This document shows, piece after piece, positions 1-7,906 of a stretch of DNA of 64,000 nucleotides. Made by a program: the position numbers and the translations under genes. This stretch comes from a virus: IMG/VR virus record IMGVR_UViG_3300020204_002217, positions 1-64,000 of that record, one strand, 5' to 3'. Below the pieces are notes generated by a model, which saw nothing but the letters and a program-made list of their open reading frames with translations, had not been told where the DNA came from and ran no database searches. The first letter of the stretch is position 1. Every line of letters starts with the position of its first letter.

Positions 1-8
1 AAGTGTAT

Positions 9-84
9 TGGTGGAGATGGCGGGATTCGCACCCGCGTCCAAAGCATCGTTCCCCTCACTTCCTACAGTCATATAAACCTCTAC
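9..84 (-). ncRNA. ssrA: tmRNA acceptor piece (3' half) of a probable permuted two-piece tmRNA
   Basis: The minus strand ends in an encoded CCA (9-11) preceded by discriminator A and acceptor strand CATCTCC, then a perfect T arm: GCGGG stem (32-36), TGCGAAT loop, CCCGC stem (20-24). GGAC directly 5' of the T arm is the hallmark GGACGCGGG of tmRNA. U at position 70 of the acceptor strand predicts the G3-U70 pair that alanyl-tRNA synthetase reads, and TGTAGGAA upstream resembles the 3' P2 region of tmRNA. No GGAGATG or GGGGATG lies within tRNA distance upstream, and a protein gene ends at 93, so neither a normal tRNA nor a one-piece tmRNA fits. In permuted tmRNA genes the acceptor piece comes first and the coding piece follows; that would lie left of position 1. 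The 5' end is an estimate from the promoter at 90-97. Confidence 0.68.
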
Positions 85-89
85 AAAAG

Positions 90-97
90 TATTTATT
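90..97 (-). promoter_or_regulatory. Late promoter core, AATAAATA, upstream of the tmRNA piece
   Basis: The minus strand reads AATAAATACTTTTG, one base from the T4 late consensus TATAAATA. The eight-base core differs in one base from the promoter at 358-365, and both are followed by CTTTTG. The core overlaps the stop codon of the upstream gene (93-95). T4 geometry would start the transcript near 84. Confidence 0.55.
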
Positions 98-317
98 CGC
101 TTTGGCTTACAAACTCGTTTAGCTTCTTTGCTTCGGCAATAATATCTTCAGTAGTAGGGCATTTACGCATTGATGGAAATTGGGCGTTAGGATTTACATC
201 CCTGGCAGCGTTCCATTGCATTTCTAGATTTGATCTTTCGTAAAAGTATGGCTCAAAGATACTTTCTTTAGCCAGTCTTAATAGATCCAAACGGATCTCG
301 TATGGTGATTTGCTCAT
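93..317 (-). CDS. Conserved small phage protein of unknown function
   Basis: This gene encodes 74 residues. The sequence is soluble and charged, opening with MSKSPYEIRLDLLRLAKE, a predicted helix of a type I associate with small conserved proteins of T4-like marine phages; I cannot name a function. The start is well supported: AGGAGGTAATT lies directly before the ATG, the strongest ribosome binding site in the window, and an exact late promoter core lies 40 bases further upstream (358-365). No transmembrane segment or known motif is visible. It sits between a 41-residue membrane peptide gene and the tmRNA piece, and its stop codon is inside the next promoter core. Confidence 0.85.
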   Translation of the reverse strand: MSKSPYEIRLDLLRLAKESIFEPYFYERSNLEMQWNAARDVNPNAQFPSMRKCPTTEDIIAEAKKLNEFVSQSE

Positions 318-357
318 AATTACCTCCTGTGTGTATGTGTGTTTTTATAAGCAAAAG

Positions 358-365
358 TATTTATA
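358..365 (-). promoter_or_regulatory. Late promoter core, exact TATAAATA
   Basis: An exact match to the T4 late consensus on the minus strand, followed by CTTTTG. It precedes the 74-residue gene at 93-317 with a leader of about 35 bases that carries AGGAGG at 323-328. Confidence 0.7.
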
Positions 366-376
366 TTATAAATCTA

Positions 377-502
377 TTAGTGAAAAATTCCATATGCTAC
401 ACACCAGGCTTCAAGAGCTAGTAGATAAATTAAATGGCTTGCGATATAAGCAGCCACGACTGCAATCGCTACTTTCATCATTAGTTCTGCTTGTGTGTCC
501 AT
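377..502 (-). CDS. 41-residue single-pass membrane peptide
   Basis: A short reading frame runs from ATG at 502 to TAA at 377-379. The product starts MDTQAELMMKVAIAVVAAYI and ends AWCVAYGIFH. Residues about 8-30 form one continuous hydrophobic segment (VAIAVVAAYIASHLIYLLAL), long enough to span a membrane, with an acidic N-terminus. An exact late promoter core (508-515) ends five bases before the ATG, so the transcript may begin at or next to the start codon. No ribosome binding site is present. Function unknown. Small membrane proteins of phages can act in lysis or host takeover, but nothing here shows either. The reading frame is real by position and promoter; its expression is inference. 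Confidence 0.6.
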   Translation of the reverse strand: MDTQAELMMKVAIAVVAAYIASHLIYLLALEAWCVAYGIFH

Positions 503-507
503 AAAGA

Positions 508-515
508 TATTTATA
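508..515 (-). promoter_or_regulatory. Late promoter core, exact TATAAATA, for the 41-residue gene
   Basis: The minus strand reads TATAAATATCTTTATG. Only five bases separate the core from the ATG, so with T4 spacing the start site falls on the A of the start codon. Confidence 0.65.
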
Positions 516-520
516 AGATC

Positions 521-589
521 GCTTCGGCTTGGATTCGAACCTTGTCCATAGTCTTATCGATCTGTACTTCCCACAGTACTGACCGAAGC
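521..589 (-). ncRNA. tRNA-like element, probably a degenerate or atypical tRNA
   Basis: The 69-base element has a perfect 7-bp acceptor-like stem (GCTTCGG at 583-589 with CCGAAGC at 521-527), a D-arm-like hairpin GTAC-TGTGGGAA-GTAC containing GG, and a canonical T loop TTCGAAT exactly 12 bases before the 3' strand. However, the T stem (CAAGG with CCAAG) has two A-A mismatches and the 18 bases between the D and T arms form no convincing anticodon arm. No CCA is encoded. It may be a tRNA remnant, a tRNA mimic, or a processing signal at the 3' end of the structured RNA just upstream. A functional tRNA seems unlikely. Confidence 0.45.
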
Positions 590-593
590 TTTT

Positions 594-686
594 TTCTGGT
601 TTATCTTAGCACCTGCACTGTGCGTTGATCCTCAAACTAAGCCATCGCTATGCGACAAACACTACTCCAGAAGGTCGTGCGGCTGT
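594..686 (-). ncRNA. Structured noncoding RNA, unidentified
   Basis: This stretch has no reading frame but is dense in local pairing. A closing helix joins TTCTGG (667-672) to CCAGAA (594-599). Inside it are CTTAG with CTAAG (637-641/605-609), the hairpins TCGC-ATA-GCGA (645-655) and TTGA-GGA-TCAA (625-635), and the palindromic GCACAGTGC (615-623). The late promoter at 692-699 would start a transcript near 686, reading through this element into the tRNA-like element at 521-589. I do not recognise the family. Confidence 0.5.
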
Positions 687-691
687 GAGAT

Positions 692-699
692 TATTTATA
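692..699 (-). promoter_or_regulatory. Late promoter core, exact TATAAATA, in front of the structured RNA
   Basis: The minus strand reads GTATAAATAATCTC. No start codon follows; the downstream 100-170 bases are noncoding and structured, so this promoter appears to drive an RNA. Confidence 0.65.
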
Positions 700-707
700 C
701 TTTTACT

Positions 708-3700
708 CTATTTGTATTTCCTATTGTAATAATCTTTTAGCCAACTCCATTCATAACTTAACTTAAGTTTGTCTATATCACCATAAACTTCATTATAGTA
801 TTCTACAGCATCATTAGCTCCACTTAAACAGTCTTTGGCAAACTTTCCTTTTGCTTTTGTTAACCAAACATTTAATCTTTCTAAAGCTATATCTGTATAG
901 TCGCTCTTTAGTTTTATAACTTCACGGAAAGCTGTACGCCAAGTACTATATGGATCTGTATTAAATGTAGCTACACCTGATAGTACTTCAACCGTTTCAT
1001 GCGGATCGTCAAGTGTAAAGTCTAATCCATCACCAAAATTATTTAATACTAGTTGTTTGTTATACGCAATCATACCTTGATGACCATATTTTAAACCATT
1101 TACAGGATTTTTAGCGTGAAATATATAATGCTTTGGAACCTGTAGTCTGTCTGGTTGCCAACCCCAATCAAATTTTGTGTCTACCTTTAATTTAGCAAAT
1201 ACAGTAAATGCCCATGAAGTTTCACTATTTTTAGCTGAGGCATGATAAGCTTCAACTCTACCGTTTATACCGTCAACACGAACTACTCTGTTTTTAAGCC
1301 CTTTAGTGACAGCAAGCAAGTGTTCATAGTTTTCTTCTGCACACTTTTCACCGTTGCTGAGATATACGATGTCAAGTGGCTTACTAGCTAATAACTTGCT
1401 TGCTGTTTTTATAAAAGGATAATCATATAATTCTTTTTTAATGTAGTCTTTAGCTTCTTTAGGCACTATAATACGTGATGCGCCGGTACTTGTAACTAAT
1501 AATTCCTTTGTATCTGACTGCCACAAATTCATTGGTTCATTATCAATAGTAGAAAAATCTTCTGTAGTATAAATGGCATATGGGAAGTCAAACTCAGTAT
1601 GGATTGATCCTACATGTGTATCTGTATTAACTTTAATTACAGGAGCAGGCAAGCGACTTGTTCTAATTGTGCCGTTATAATTGACTTTATTATATTGCTG
1701 TAAAATATCTAACTCATTAATAATTGATTTAGCATGATTTATATCTATTAAAAATGTATCCCCAAATTTTTGATGATCACTTGGAAAAACATGTAAATTT
1801 TCTTTTGCAAAAGGATCACAAATATATGACAAGTCAAAAGCATTGTAATTACATATACTGCTACATACCCAAACATAGTGTTCTTTTTTTGGCATTATAT
1901 CATTAATAATATTTTTAAGTGTTTGCAAATATGTCTGCTCATACCTTATAACCTTAACCGTTTTGCCACAAGCCATATTAGTAATTACATCTACAACTCT
2001 TTCACATTCTTTGTTACCATGATCTATAATATAAATGTCGTATAAATTATTGGTTGCAAATGCTCTTTTATCTTTAACAAAATTAAGGTTACTTAAATGT
2101 TCTACTACTTTAATATATTTGGTATCCTCACTAAAGGTATCACGATTAACCATAAAAGTAGTTCCCCAATGGCTCCATTGAGTACCAAATATATGCACCA
2201 TCTTCATTTGCCAAGGATCAGGATAATAATTAAAATTAAAGTTACTGTAGTCTAACTCACTATTAAGTATCCAGCAAAGATTTGTAGTAGAACGATTGAT
2301 ACAACGATTAATAGTATCGACCCAACTGTTTAAATATCTTGTTTTTTGAATTTTATTACCGAATTTTTCTTTCAGCTTATTGAACCTGTCATTAGCCTCA
2401 GTATTGCCTTTATCTACAAAAAACATATCTAGCATTATACGCAAGTTGTTTTTAGTTTCTACATAGTTTAATTCTTTATAACCTTGCATAAACATAGTTG
2501 CAGATACAAAATACGTTTGTGTATTAATATTGTCTTTTGTCCCAAAGGCATGAATATATCTTGCCTGTTCAATGTTTGGACGCCAATTAAAATCAAAACT
2601 ACTATAATCAATATCTTTGTTTAATGCCCAAAATATTTCGTCAGGATGTTCATATACTAAGTCTTCTAAAGTAGTGTTTATATAATACTTATTTACCTGC
2701 TGTGTTTCGGACTTAGTCTCTATTCTCATCAAACGTACAATTTCGCCATTATTATTAGATGTGATGTATCTTGGACCGTCTTCATCATTGCTTAAAGTAC
2801 CAAATTGGTATATATATTTAGGACTATCGGGGTCCGGTCTCCAACTAAAATCAAAATTTGATACATCACATCCTTCTGGTATTTGCCAGTTTGTCATGTC
2901 AGGTAATACTTTTGCTTTTATATCAGTAATATATTTTTTATCTGTTGCACCTTCTACATGATATTCTAATGTAGGGTCTTTAACTGCATCATACCATTGA
3001 TTACCAAATACATAAATGTAGGCAGGATCCTTAGGATTAGGTCTCCAACTAAAATCAAAGTCACTTACAGGATATAAAATTTTAAATTTACTCATATCCA
3101 TAGCTACTTTGGCCTTTATATCAACATACTTTATATCTTTAGCATTTTTAACTTTATATTCTAAGGTTGGTTCTATTTCAGCATTGTTCCACTGATTGCC
3201 AAATATGTAAACATAGGGTTCTTCGTCTGGATCTGGTACCCAACTAAAATCGAATCCATCATCTGCAACTTTTATATTTTCTTTAAATCTTTCACGTTGA
3301 GGTTTAAGTATAGCTTTTACATCACTTAAATATTTTCTGACCTTTGCACCTTTTACATGATATTCAACAGTTGGCATTTTAACACCATCGTACCATTGAT
3401 TACCGAACACATAGATATATGGTTCCTCTGTAGCATCAGGATGCCAACTATAATCAAAATATGCAACTTCATTTAACGTTTTCCAATGTTTACCTACAGT
3501 AGGTAAAACTTTTACTTTAATACTGTTAACATATTTCTTTTTAGTTGCATCTTCAACAATATACTGTGGACCACCTGTCTTTTGCCACTGTGTTCCGAAC
3601 TCATAGATATAAGGTGGATCTTTTGGGTTAGGTATCCAGCTAAAATCAAAATCAGTTGTATCAACATTAACTGGTATTTTCCAATTAGTCATGTTAATAT

Positions 3701-6404
3701 CAAGTACTGCCTTAGTATCATTTATATACTTTATTTTAGTTGCGCCCTTTACTATGTATTTTATAGTAGGCATGACTTCTGCTGCATATAATGTATTACC
3801 AAATACATAGATATAAGGTTCTTCTGTATCATCTGGATGCCAACTGTAGTCAAAATCTTTTATTTTTAATCCTTCTACAGTTTGCCATTGGTCAGATTTT
3901 ACCGGCAATCTTTTATAACGTATATCAAGGTACTTTTTTTCACTAGCTCCATCAACAATATATTGAGGTCCGCCAGTCTTTTGCCATTGTGTGCCAAATT
4001 CATAGATATAGGGCGGATCATTAGGATGCGGGACCCAACTAAAATCAAAATTTGTTATATCAATATTCTCTGGTATAATCCAATTTTTAGCATCTGGCAA
4101 TAATTTAGCTTTTATATTATCAATATATTTAAATTCTATACTATTTTTACACTTGTATATTGGACCGCCCCTGTTATTATGGATCGTTGCAAACTCATAA
4201 GTATAAGCAGGTTCTGTACTATCAGGATGCCAACTGTAATCAAACGTGTCATCAATATTATTAGGTATAATCCAATTAGTTTTATCTTGTAATCTTTTTG
4301 CTTTTATAGTTTCGATATACTTAATCTCAGTAGCATATTCGACTACATATTTAGGCCCGTCAGTTTTCTGCCATTGTGTACCGAACTCATAAATGTATGG
4401 TTTTTCAGTATTGTCTGGATGCCAACTAAAGTCAAAACTATCTTTATCAATATTGTCTGGAATCTGCCAGTTATCATAACAACGCAAAGCTAATACTTTT
4501 TGTGTGCTAATATATGTTGTATCTACAGCATCCTTAACTATAAATTTAGGACCACCTGTCTTTTGGTGCTGTGTACCAAATTCATAATTATATGGCGGGT
4601 CTTTAGGATTTGGTACCCAACTATAATCAAAATTATTGTCATCTACATTATTTGGTATTATCCAATGGTCTTTATTTTGATCAAGTATGGCAGTTATACC
4701 TGATATATATTTTACTTGTTTTGCACCCTCTACTTCAAAGCGTATTGTATGCATAATTTCAGCTGGATATTTGTCATTGCCAAATATGTAAATGTATGGC
4801 TGCTCAGTATCATCAGGGTGCCAGCTAAAATCAAAGTCTTTAACTTTAACCCCATCTTCTATAATAAAGTTTTCTCTAACAGGTAAAGTTTTAGATTTTA
4901 AAATTCTTCTATCAATATATTTGATAGGACTCATTTCATCACTACCCGGAGTATGATATCTAGGCCCGCCTGTTTTCTGATGCTGTGTACCGAATTGGTA
5001 TATGTAGGGCCTATCCTCAATAACAGGGTGCCAGCTAAAATCAAAACTATCTTTATCAATATTGTCAGGTATTTCCCAATGTTCCATATTAACTACAGCT
5101 TTAGCAACAGGCTCATCAAGATACTTCTTTTCAACTGCCCCGGGAACAGTATAAATTGGACCGCCAGTTAACGCCCACTGAGTAGGAAAGTAATAAATGT
5201 ACGGTGGATTAGTTCTATCGGGATGCCAACTAAAATCGAAATCTGATAAATCTAAATTACTAGGTAAAGTCCAATTATCTTTTACAGGCAATGCTTTTAC
5301 AGAAAAAGTGCTGACATATTTTACCTCTGTCGCGCCATCTACTACATATCTTGGTCCACCGGTCTTTTGCCATTGAGTACCAAATTCATATATGAACGGA
5401 GGATCTGCCGGACTAGGTTCCCAACTGAAGTCAAATCCTGTGATATCAATATTATCTGGTATAATCCATTTGTCCATGCATGGTTTTCTTATTGCACGAA
5501 CGTCCATATATTTGTATTCAGTCGCTCCTTCAACAACATATTGAATACTTACTTTATCTTCTGGTTTGTTCCATTGATTTCCAAAAGCATAAATGTAGGG
5601 AGGGCTTTTAGGATCAGGTATCCAACTATAATCTAGCAAATAACTATTTTCTAGATGTTCAAATCTGTTAGAATTAGGAGCTAATTTTGCAACTAATTTT
5701 TTATCTATTATGTATTTTTTTTCAGTAGCACCTGGCATACGATATTCAATAGTAGGCATATGCACAGCATCATATTGATTATTGCCGAAAACATAAATTA
5801 ATGCAGGCTCCCTAGGATCTGGTCGCCACGTAAAGTCAAAACTATCCGTTAAAATATTTTCTATTATATTCCATCTATCTTTTTCAGGTGTTACAAATGC
5901 TATTCTATCCATGTATTTTTTCTTAGTCGCACCCGGTACAACATATTCAACAGTAGGTTTGTATAAACCAGAGACCCACTGATTTCCCCAAACATATATG
6001 TAGGGCGGGTCTGTAGGGTCGGGGTACCAACTAAAGTCAAATACTAATTCATTAATGTCGCAATATATTTTCCAGTTATAATTTTTTTCATTTTTTCTTT
6101 TAACTTGATCTACGTCAGTTCTGTAGACTATCAAGTTACTTTCTTTTTTACTACATAACCAAGTACCACTGTCTTTACAGTGTTGGCTAGGCCAAACATT
6201 GTTGTGATTTTCAGCCCATACATCTTCGTCAGGTAAGAAATCAAAATCAAAATCCCATTCAAAGTTTGTGTAATCACAAAATTCGTTTATGATCCAAAAA
6301 TCTTGCGTAGTTGATTGATATCGTGCGTCTGCTAGATTTTTTGCAAAGCGTTCACGTGGATGGACATTTGGCTTTTCGCCATAATAAAAAACATCTCTCA
6401 GCAT
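708..6404 (-). CDS. 1898-residue tandem-repeat protein with glycosyltransferase-like C-terminus
   Basis: A very large protein with about 17 tandem units of roughly 65-70 residues (residues ~120-1220), each built around FDFSWxPDP, then PPYIYxFG, a GTQWQKTGGP or GNQW segment, and a closing GAxxxKYxD. Four more divergent units follow. The last ~260 residues share, in order, the signatures IVYLS, RVDG, NGLKYGHQGM and WRTAFRE with the product of 27226-28179, a protein with a DGDN motif, so the C-terminus is probably derived from a GT-A-like fold. The repeats look like multiplied central pieces of the same domain. No signal peptide or membrane segment is visible. The start is ATG at 6404, nine bases after the carbamoyltransferase stop, without an obvious ribosome binding site. 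It may be a giant surface or scaffold protein, a multivalent glycan-binding protein or a multi-site enzyme; function is unproven. Confidence 0.8.
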   Translation of the reverse strand: MLRDVFYYGEKPNVHPRERFAKNLADARYQSTTQDFWIINEFCDYTNFEWDFDFDFLPDEDVWAENHNNVWPSQHCKDSGTWLCSKKESNLIVYRTDVDQVKRKNEKNYNWKIYCDINELVFDFSWYPDPTDPPYIYVWGNQWVSGLYKPTVEYVVPGATKKKYMDRIAFVTPEKDRWNIIENILTDSFDFTWRPDPREPALIYVFGNNQYDAVHMPTIEYRMPGATEKKYIIDKKLVAKLAPNSNRFEHLENSYLLDYSWIPDPKSPPYIYAFGNQWNKPEDKVSIQYVVEGATEYKYMDVRAIRKPCMDKWIIPDNIDITGFDFSWEPSPADPPFIYEFGTQWQKTGGPRYVVDGATEVKYVSTFSVKALPVKDNWTLPSNLDLSDFDFSWHPDRTNPPYIYYFPTQWALTGGPIYTVPGAVEKKYLDEPVAKAVVNMEHWEIPDNIDKDSFDFSWHPVIEDRPYIYQFGTQHQKTGGPRYHTPGSDEMSPIKYIDRRILKSKTLPVRENFIIEDGVKVKDFDFSWHPDDTEQPYIYIFGNDKYPAEIMHTIRFEVEGAKQVKYISGITAILDQNKDHWIIPNNVDDNNFDYSWVPNPKDPPYNYEFGTQHQKTGGPKFIVKDAVDTTYISTQKVLALRCYDNWQIPDNIDKDSFDFSWHPDNTEKPYIYEFGTQWQKTDGPKYVVEYATEIKYIETIKAKRLQDKTNWIIPNNIDDTFDYSWHPDSTEPAYTYEFATIHNNRGGPIYKCKNSIEFKYIDNIKAKLLPDAKNWIIPENIDITNFDFSWVPHPNDPPYIYEFGTQWQKTGGPQYIVDGASEKKYLDIRYKRLPVKSDQWQTVEGLKIKDFDYSWHPDDTEEPYIYVFGNTLYAAEVMPTIKYIVKGATKIKYINDTKAVLDINMTNWKIPVNVDTTDFDFSWIPNPKDPPYIYEFGTQWQKTGGPQYIVEDATKKKYVNSIKVKVLPTVGKHWKTLNEVAYFDYSWHPDATEEPYIYVFGNQWYDGVKMPTVEYHVKGAKVRKYLSDVKAILKPQRERFKENIKVADDGFDFSWVPDPDEEPYVYIFGNQWNNAEIEPTLEYKVKNAKDIKYVDIKAKVAMDMSKFKILYPVSDFDFSWRPNPKDPAYIYVFGNQWYDAVKDPTLEYHVEGATDKKYITDIKAKVLPDMTNWQIPEGCDVSNFDFSWRPDPDSPKYIYQFGTLSNDEDGPRYITSNNNGEIVRLMRIETKSETQQVNKYYINTTLEDLVYEHPDEIFWALNKDIDYSSFDFNWRPNIEQARYIHAFGTKDNINTQTYFVSATMFMQGYKELNYVETKNNLRIMLDMFFVDKGNTEANDRFNKLKEKFGNKIQKTRYLNSWVDTINRCINRSTTNLCWILNSELDYSNFNFNYYPDPWQMKMVHIFGTQWSHWGTTFMVNRDTFSEDTKYIKVVEHLSNLNFVKDKRAFATNNLYDIYIIDHGNKECERVVDVITNMACGKTVKVIRYEQTYLQTLKNIINDIMPKKEHYVWVCSSICNYNAFDLSYICDPFAKENLHVFPSDHQKFGDTFLIDINHAKSIINELDILQQYNKVNYNGTIRTSRLPAPVIKVNTDTHVGSIHTEFDFPYAIYTTEDFSTIDNEPMNLWQSDTKELLVTSTGASRIIVPKEAKDYIKKELYDYPFIKTASKLLASKPLDIVYLSNGEKCAEENYEHLLAVTKGLKNRVVRVDGINGRVEAYHASAKNSETSWAFTVFAKLKVDTKFDWGWQPDRLQVPKHYIFHAKNPVNGLKYGHQGMIAYNKQLVLNNFGDGLDFTLDDPHETVEVLSGVATFNTDPYSTWRTAFREVIKLKSDYTDIALERLNVWLTKAKGKFAKDCLSGANDAVEYYNEVYGDIDKLKLSYEWSWLKDYYNRKYK
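2760..6045 (-). repeat. Tandem coding repeats, about 17 units of ~200 bp
   Basis: Each unit encodes the FDFSWxPDP / PPYIYxFG block. Two subtypes can be told apart: one continues GTQWQKTGGP, the other GNQWxxxxxxPTxEY. Reading from the N-terminus, three units of the second type come first, three of the first follow, and then the two are mixed. Neighbouring copies differ at the DNA level, so this is not a recent slippage array. Confidence 0.85.
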
Positions 6405-6413
6405 GAAAATTAC

Positions 6414-7895
6414 TTATGATAAGACTTTAAGCTTGTATAATTTTTCAAAACGGTCAGCGTCATTACGGTCATTGACCATAGGCTCGCCGCGTATATTCAG
6501 TGATGTATTCAATAACATAGGACAACCAGTCTTGTCATACCATGCTTCTAAGAGTTGTCGAATCCCAGATCCATCTTTTGAAACTGTCTGAACACGACTA
6601 GTGCCGTCGTGATGAACGATAGCAGGATATAAGTCAGGATGCCTACAAGTAGCGATGACTTGCATATACCTGCTGTCACGCCAGCCACGAGGCATAACAA
6701 AGTACTGATCAACATGCTCCTCAAGAATGACCGGGGCAAACGGTCTAAATTTTTGTCTACGTTTAATTTCATTGACTTTATCCTTTATCTCGGGCCCTCG
6801 TGGGTCTGCTAACAAACTACGATTACCTAATGCGCGAGGCCCAAACTCTGCTCTACCGCTGGCAACTCCTACCATCTTTTTCTTTATTAATTGTTTGATA
6901 ACTTCTTTGACTGGATATGGACCTTTAATATTTGTACCTAAGAACGCATCACGCCAATTAATCTTTTTGCCATATCCCAGTGCTGCTGCGCCGAGGCTGT
7001 TACCTGCATCGCCCGGATTAGGCATGATCCATATGTCATGAAAGTGTTTGCCTAATAGTCTATTAGCTAAACAATTTAATGCAACACCACCACCATATAC
7101 TAGATTTTTGCTACGCCCCAAACCTTTCGCTCTAAACATAACTTTTTCAATTAATGTCTCACAAACAAGTTGTGCGCTTGCTGCAATATCCATATCATCC
7201 GCATTTATTAAAAAGTTATCATCTAATCCTATATGTAGATTTGATTTAAAATCTATATTTTCAATATTCTGAAGTAAAGTGCTTGCCATACGTTGTGCAT
7301 GACTTGGTCTACCATATGCTGCCATACCCATAAGAATATATTCTTCGTCCATTGGCTTCAAGCCAACACGCTGTGTCATAGCACTATAAAACATGCCTAT
7401 ACTATCAGGATATTTTTTGCTCCACAATTTCTTATATTTTGCATATCCTTTATTATCATACCAAGCATCCCATATAGTGATACAATCCATCTCACCTATA
7501 GCGTCTATGATAACTACAGTTGCATCCTGGAAGTTGCTGGTTTGAAATCCTGCTGCTGCATGTGAAAGATGATGGTTGTGTGTTTTTACTTTGGGTGAGC
7601 CCAGGTAGGCCATTGCTTCTAGTCCTAGAAGACTGCTGATTAAGAGGGGACCAAGGTCCTGTCCAGCCTGCAATTGACGAATTAATTTTAGCCACGGTTT
7701 TTCATAATAGTGAAATTCAACACTACTCCCTGTAAATTGCATTGCCTCTTCTAGTAAAGGTATACACAATTTAGCATCATGTTTAGTTTTACTATATCTT
7801 TCACTATGTCCTGCAAAAAGTATATCTCCTGTACTTGAAATTACACTAACCGCAGCATCGTGAAAGCCACAACTTATACCAAAGTGTGCATTCAT
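6414..7895 (-). CDS. NodU/CmcH-family O-carbamoyltransferase
   Basis: The 493 residues match the whole family length. The N-terminal Kae1-like part begins FGISCGFHDAAVSVI and contains the metal-binding HNHHLSHAAAG (H109, H112) and DAIGE (~131). The C-terminal YrdC-like part has GRAEFGPRALGNRSLLADPR near residues 348-367 and KFRPFAPVI, the family signature. Members use carbamoyl phosphate and ATP to carbamoylate a hydroxyl on a sugar or natural product. In this setting a sugar made or attached by the neighbouring enzymes is the likely acceptor, which is inference. A TATAAATA core ends three bases before the ATG. The stop lies 10 bases from the start of the giant repeat protein, so the two are likely cotranscribed. 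Confidence 0.93.
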   Translation of the reverse strand: MNAHFGISCGFHDAAVSVISSTGDILFAGHSERYSKTKHDAKLCIPLLEEAMQFTGSSVEFHYYEKPWLKLIRQLQAGQDLGPLLISSLLGLEAMAYLGSPKVKTHNHHLSHAAAGFQTSNFQDATVVIIDAIGEMDCITIWDAWYDNKGYAKYKKLWSKKYPDSIGMFYSAMTQRVGLKPMDEEYILMGMAAYGRPSHAQRMASTLLQNIENIDFKSNLHIGLDDNFLINADDMDIAASAQLVCETLIEKVMFRAKGLGRSKNLVYGGGVALNCLANRLLGKHFHDIWIMPNPGDAGNSLGAAALGYGKKINWRDAFLGTNIKGPYPVKEVIKQLIKKKMVGVASGRAEFGPRALGNRSLLADPRGPEIKDKVNEIKRRQKFRPFAPVILEEHVDQYFVMPRGWRDSRYMQVIATCRHPDLYPAIVHHDGTSRVQTVSKDGSGIRQLLEAWYDKTGCPMLLNTSLNIRGEPMVNDRNDADRFEKLYKLKVLS

Positions 7896-7898
7896 AAC

Positions 7899-7906
7899 TA
7901 TTTATA
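7899..7906 (-). promoter_or_regulatory. Late promoter core, exact TATAAATA, for the carbamoyltransferase
   Basis: The minus strand reads TATAAATAGTTATG. Only three bases separate the core from the ATG, and the core overlaps the stop codon (7902-7904) of the upstream gene. Confidence 0.65.

Noticed and set aside
9-84. A standard tRNA-Ala at the left edge
   Set aside because: The T arm and CCA end fit, but no 5' acceptor strand pairing with CATCTCC occurs within about 75 bases upstream and no anticodon arm is visible.
310-504. A 64-codon plus-strand frame near the left end
   Set aside because: It is antisense to the 41-residue gene and to two late promoter cores, and its translation is low-complexity without any recognised feature.
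2760-6045. A CRISPR array suggested by the ~200-bp spacing of similar blocks
   Set aside because: The blocks are in-frame coding repeats of a protein, diverged from each other, with no short identical repeat and no unique spacers.
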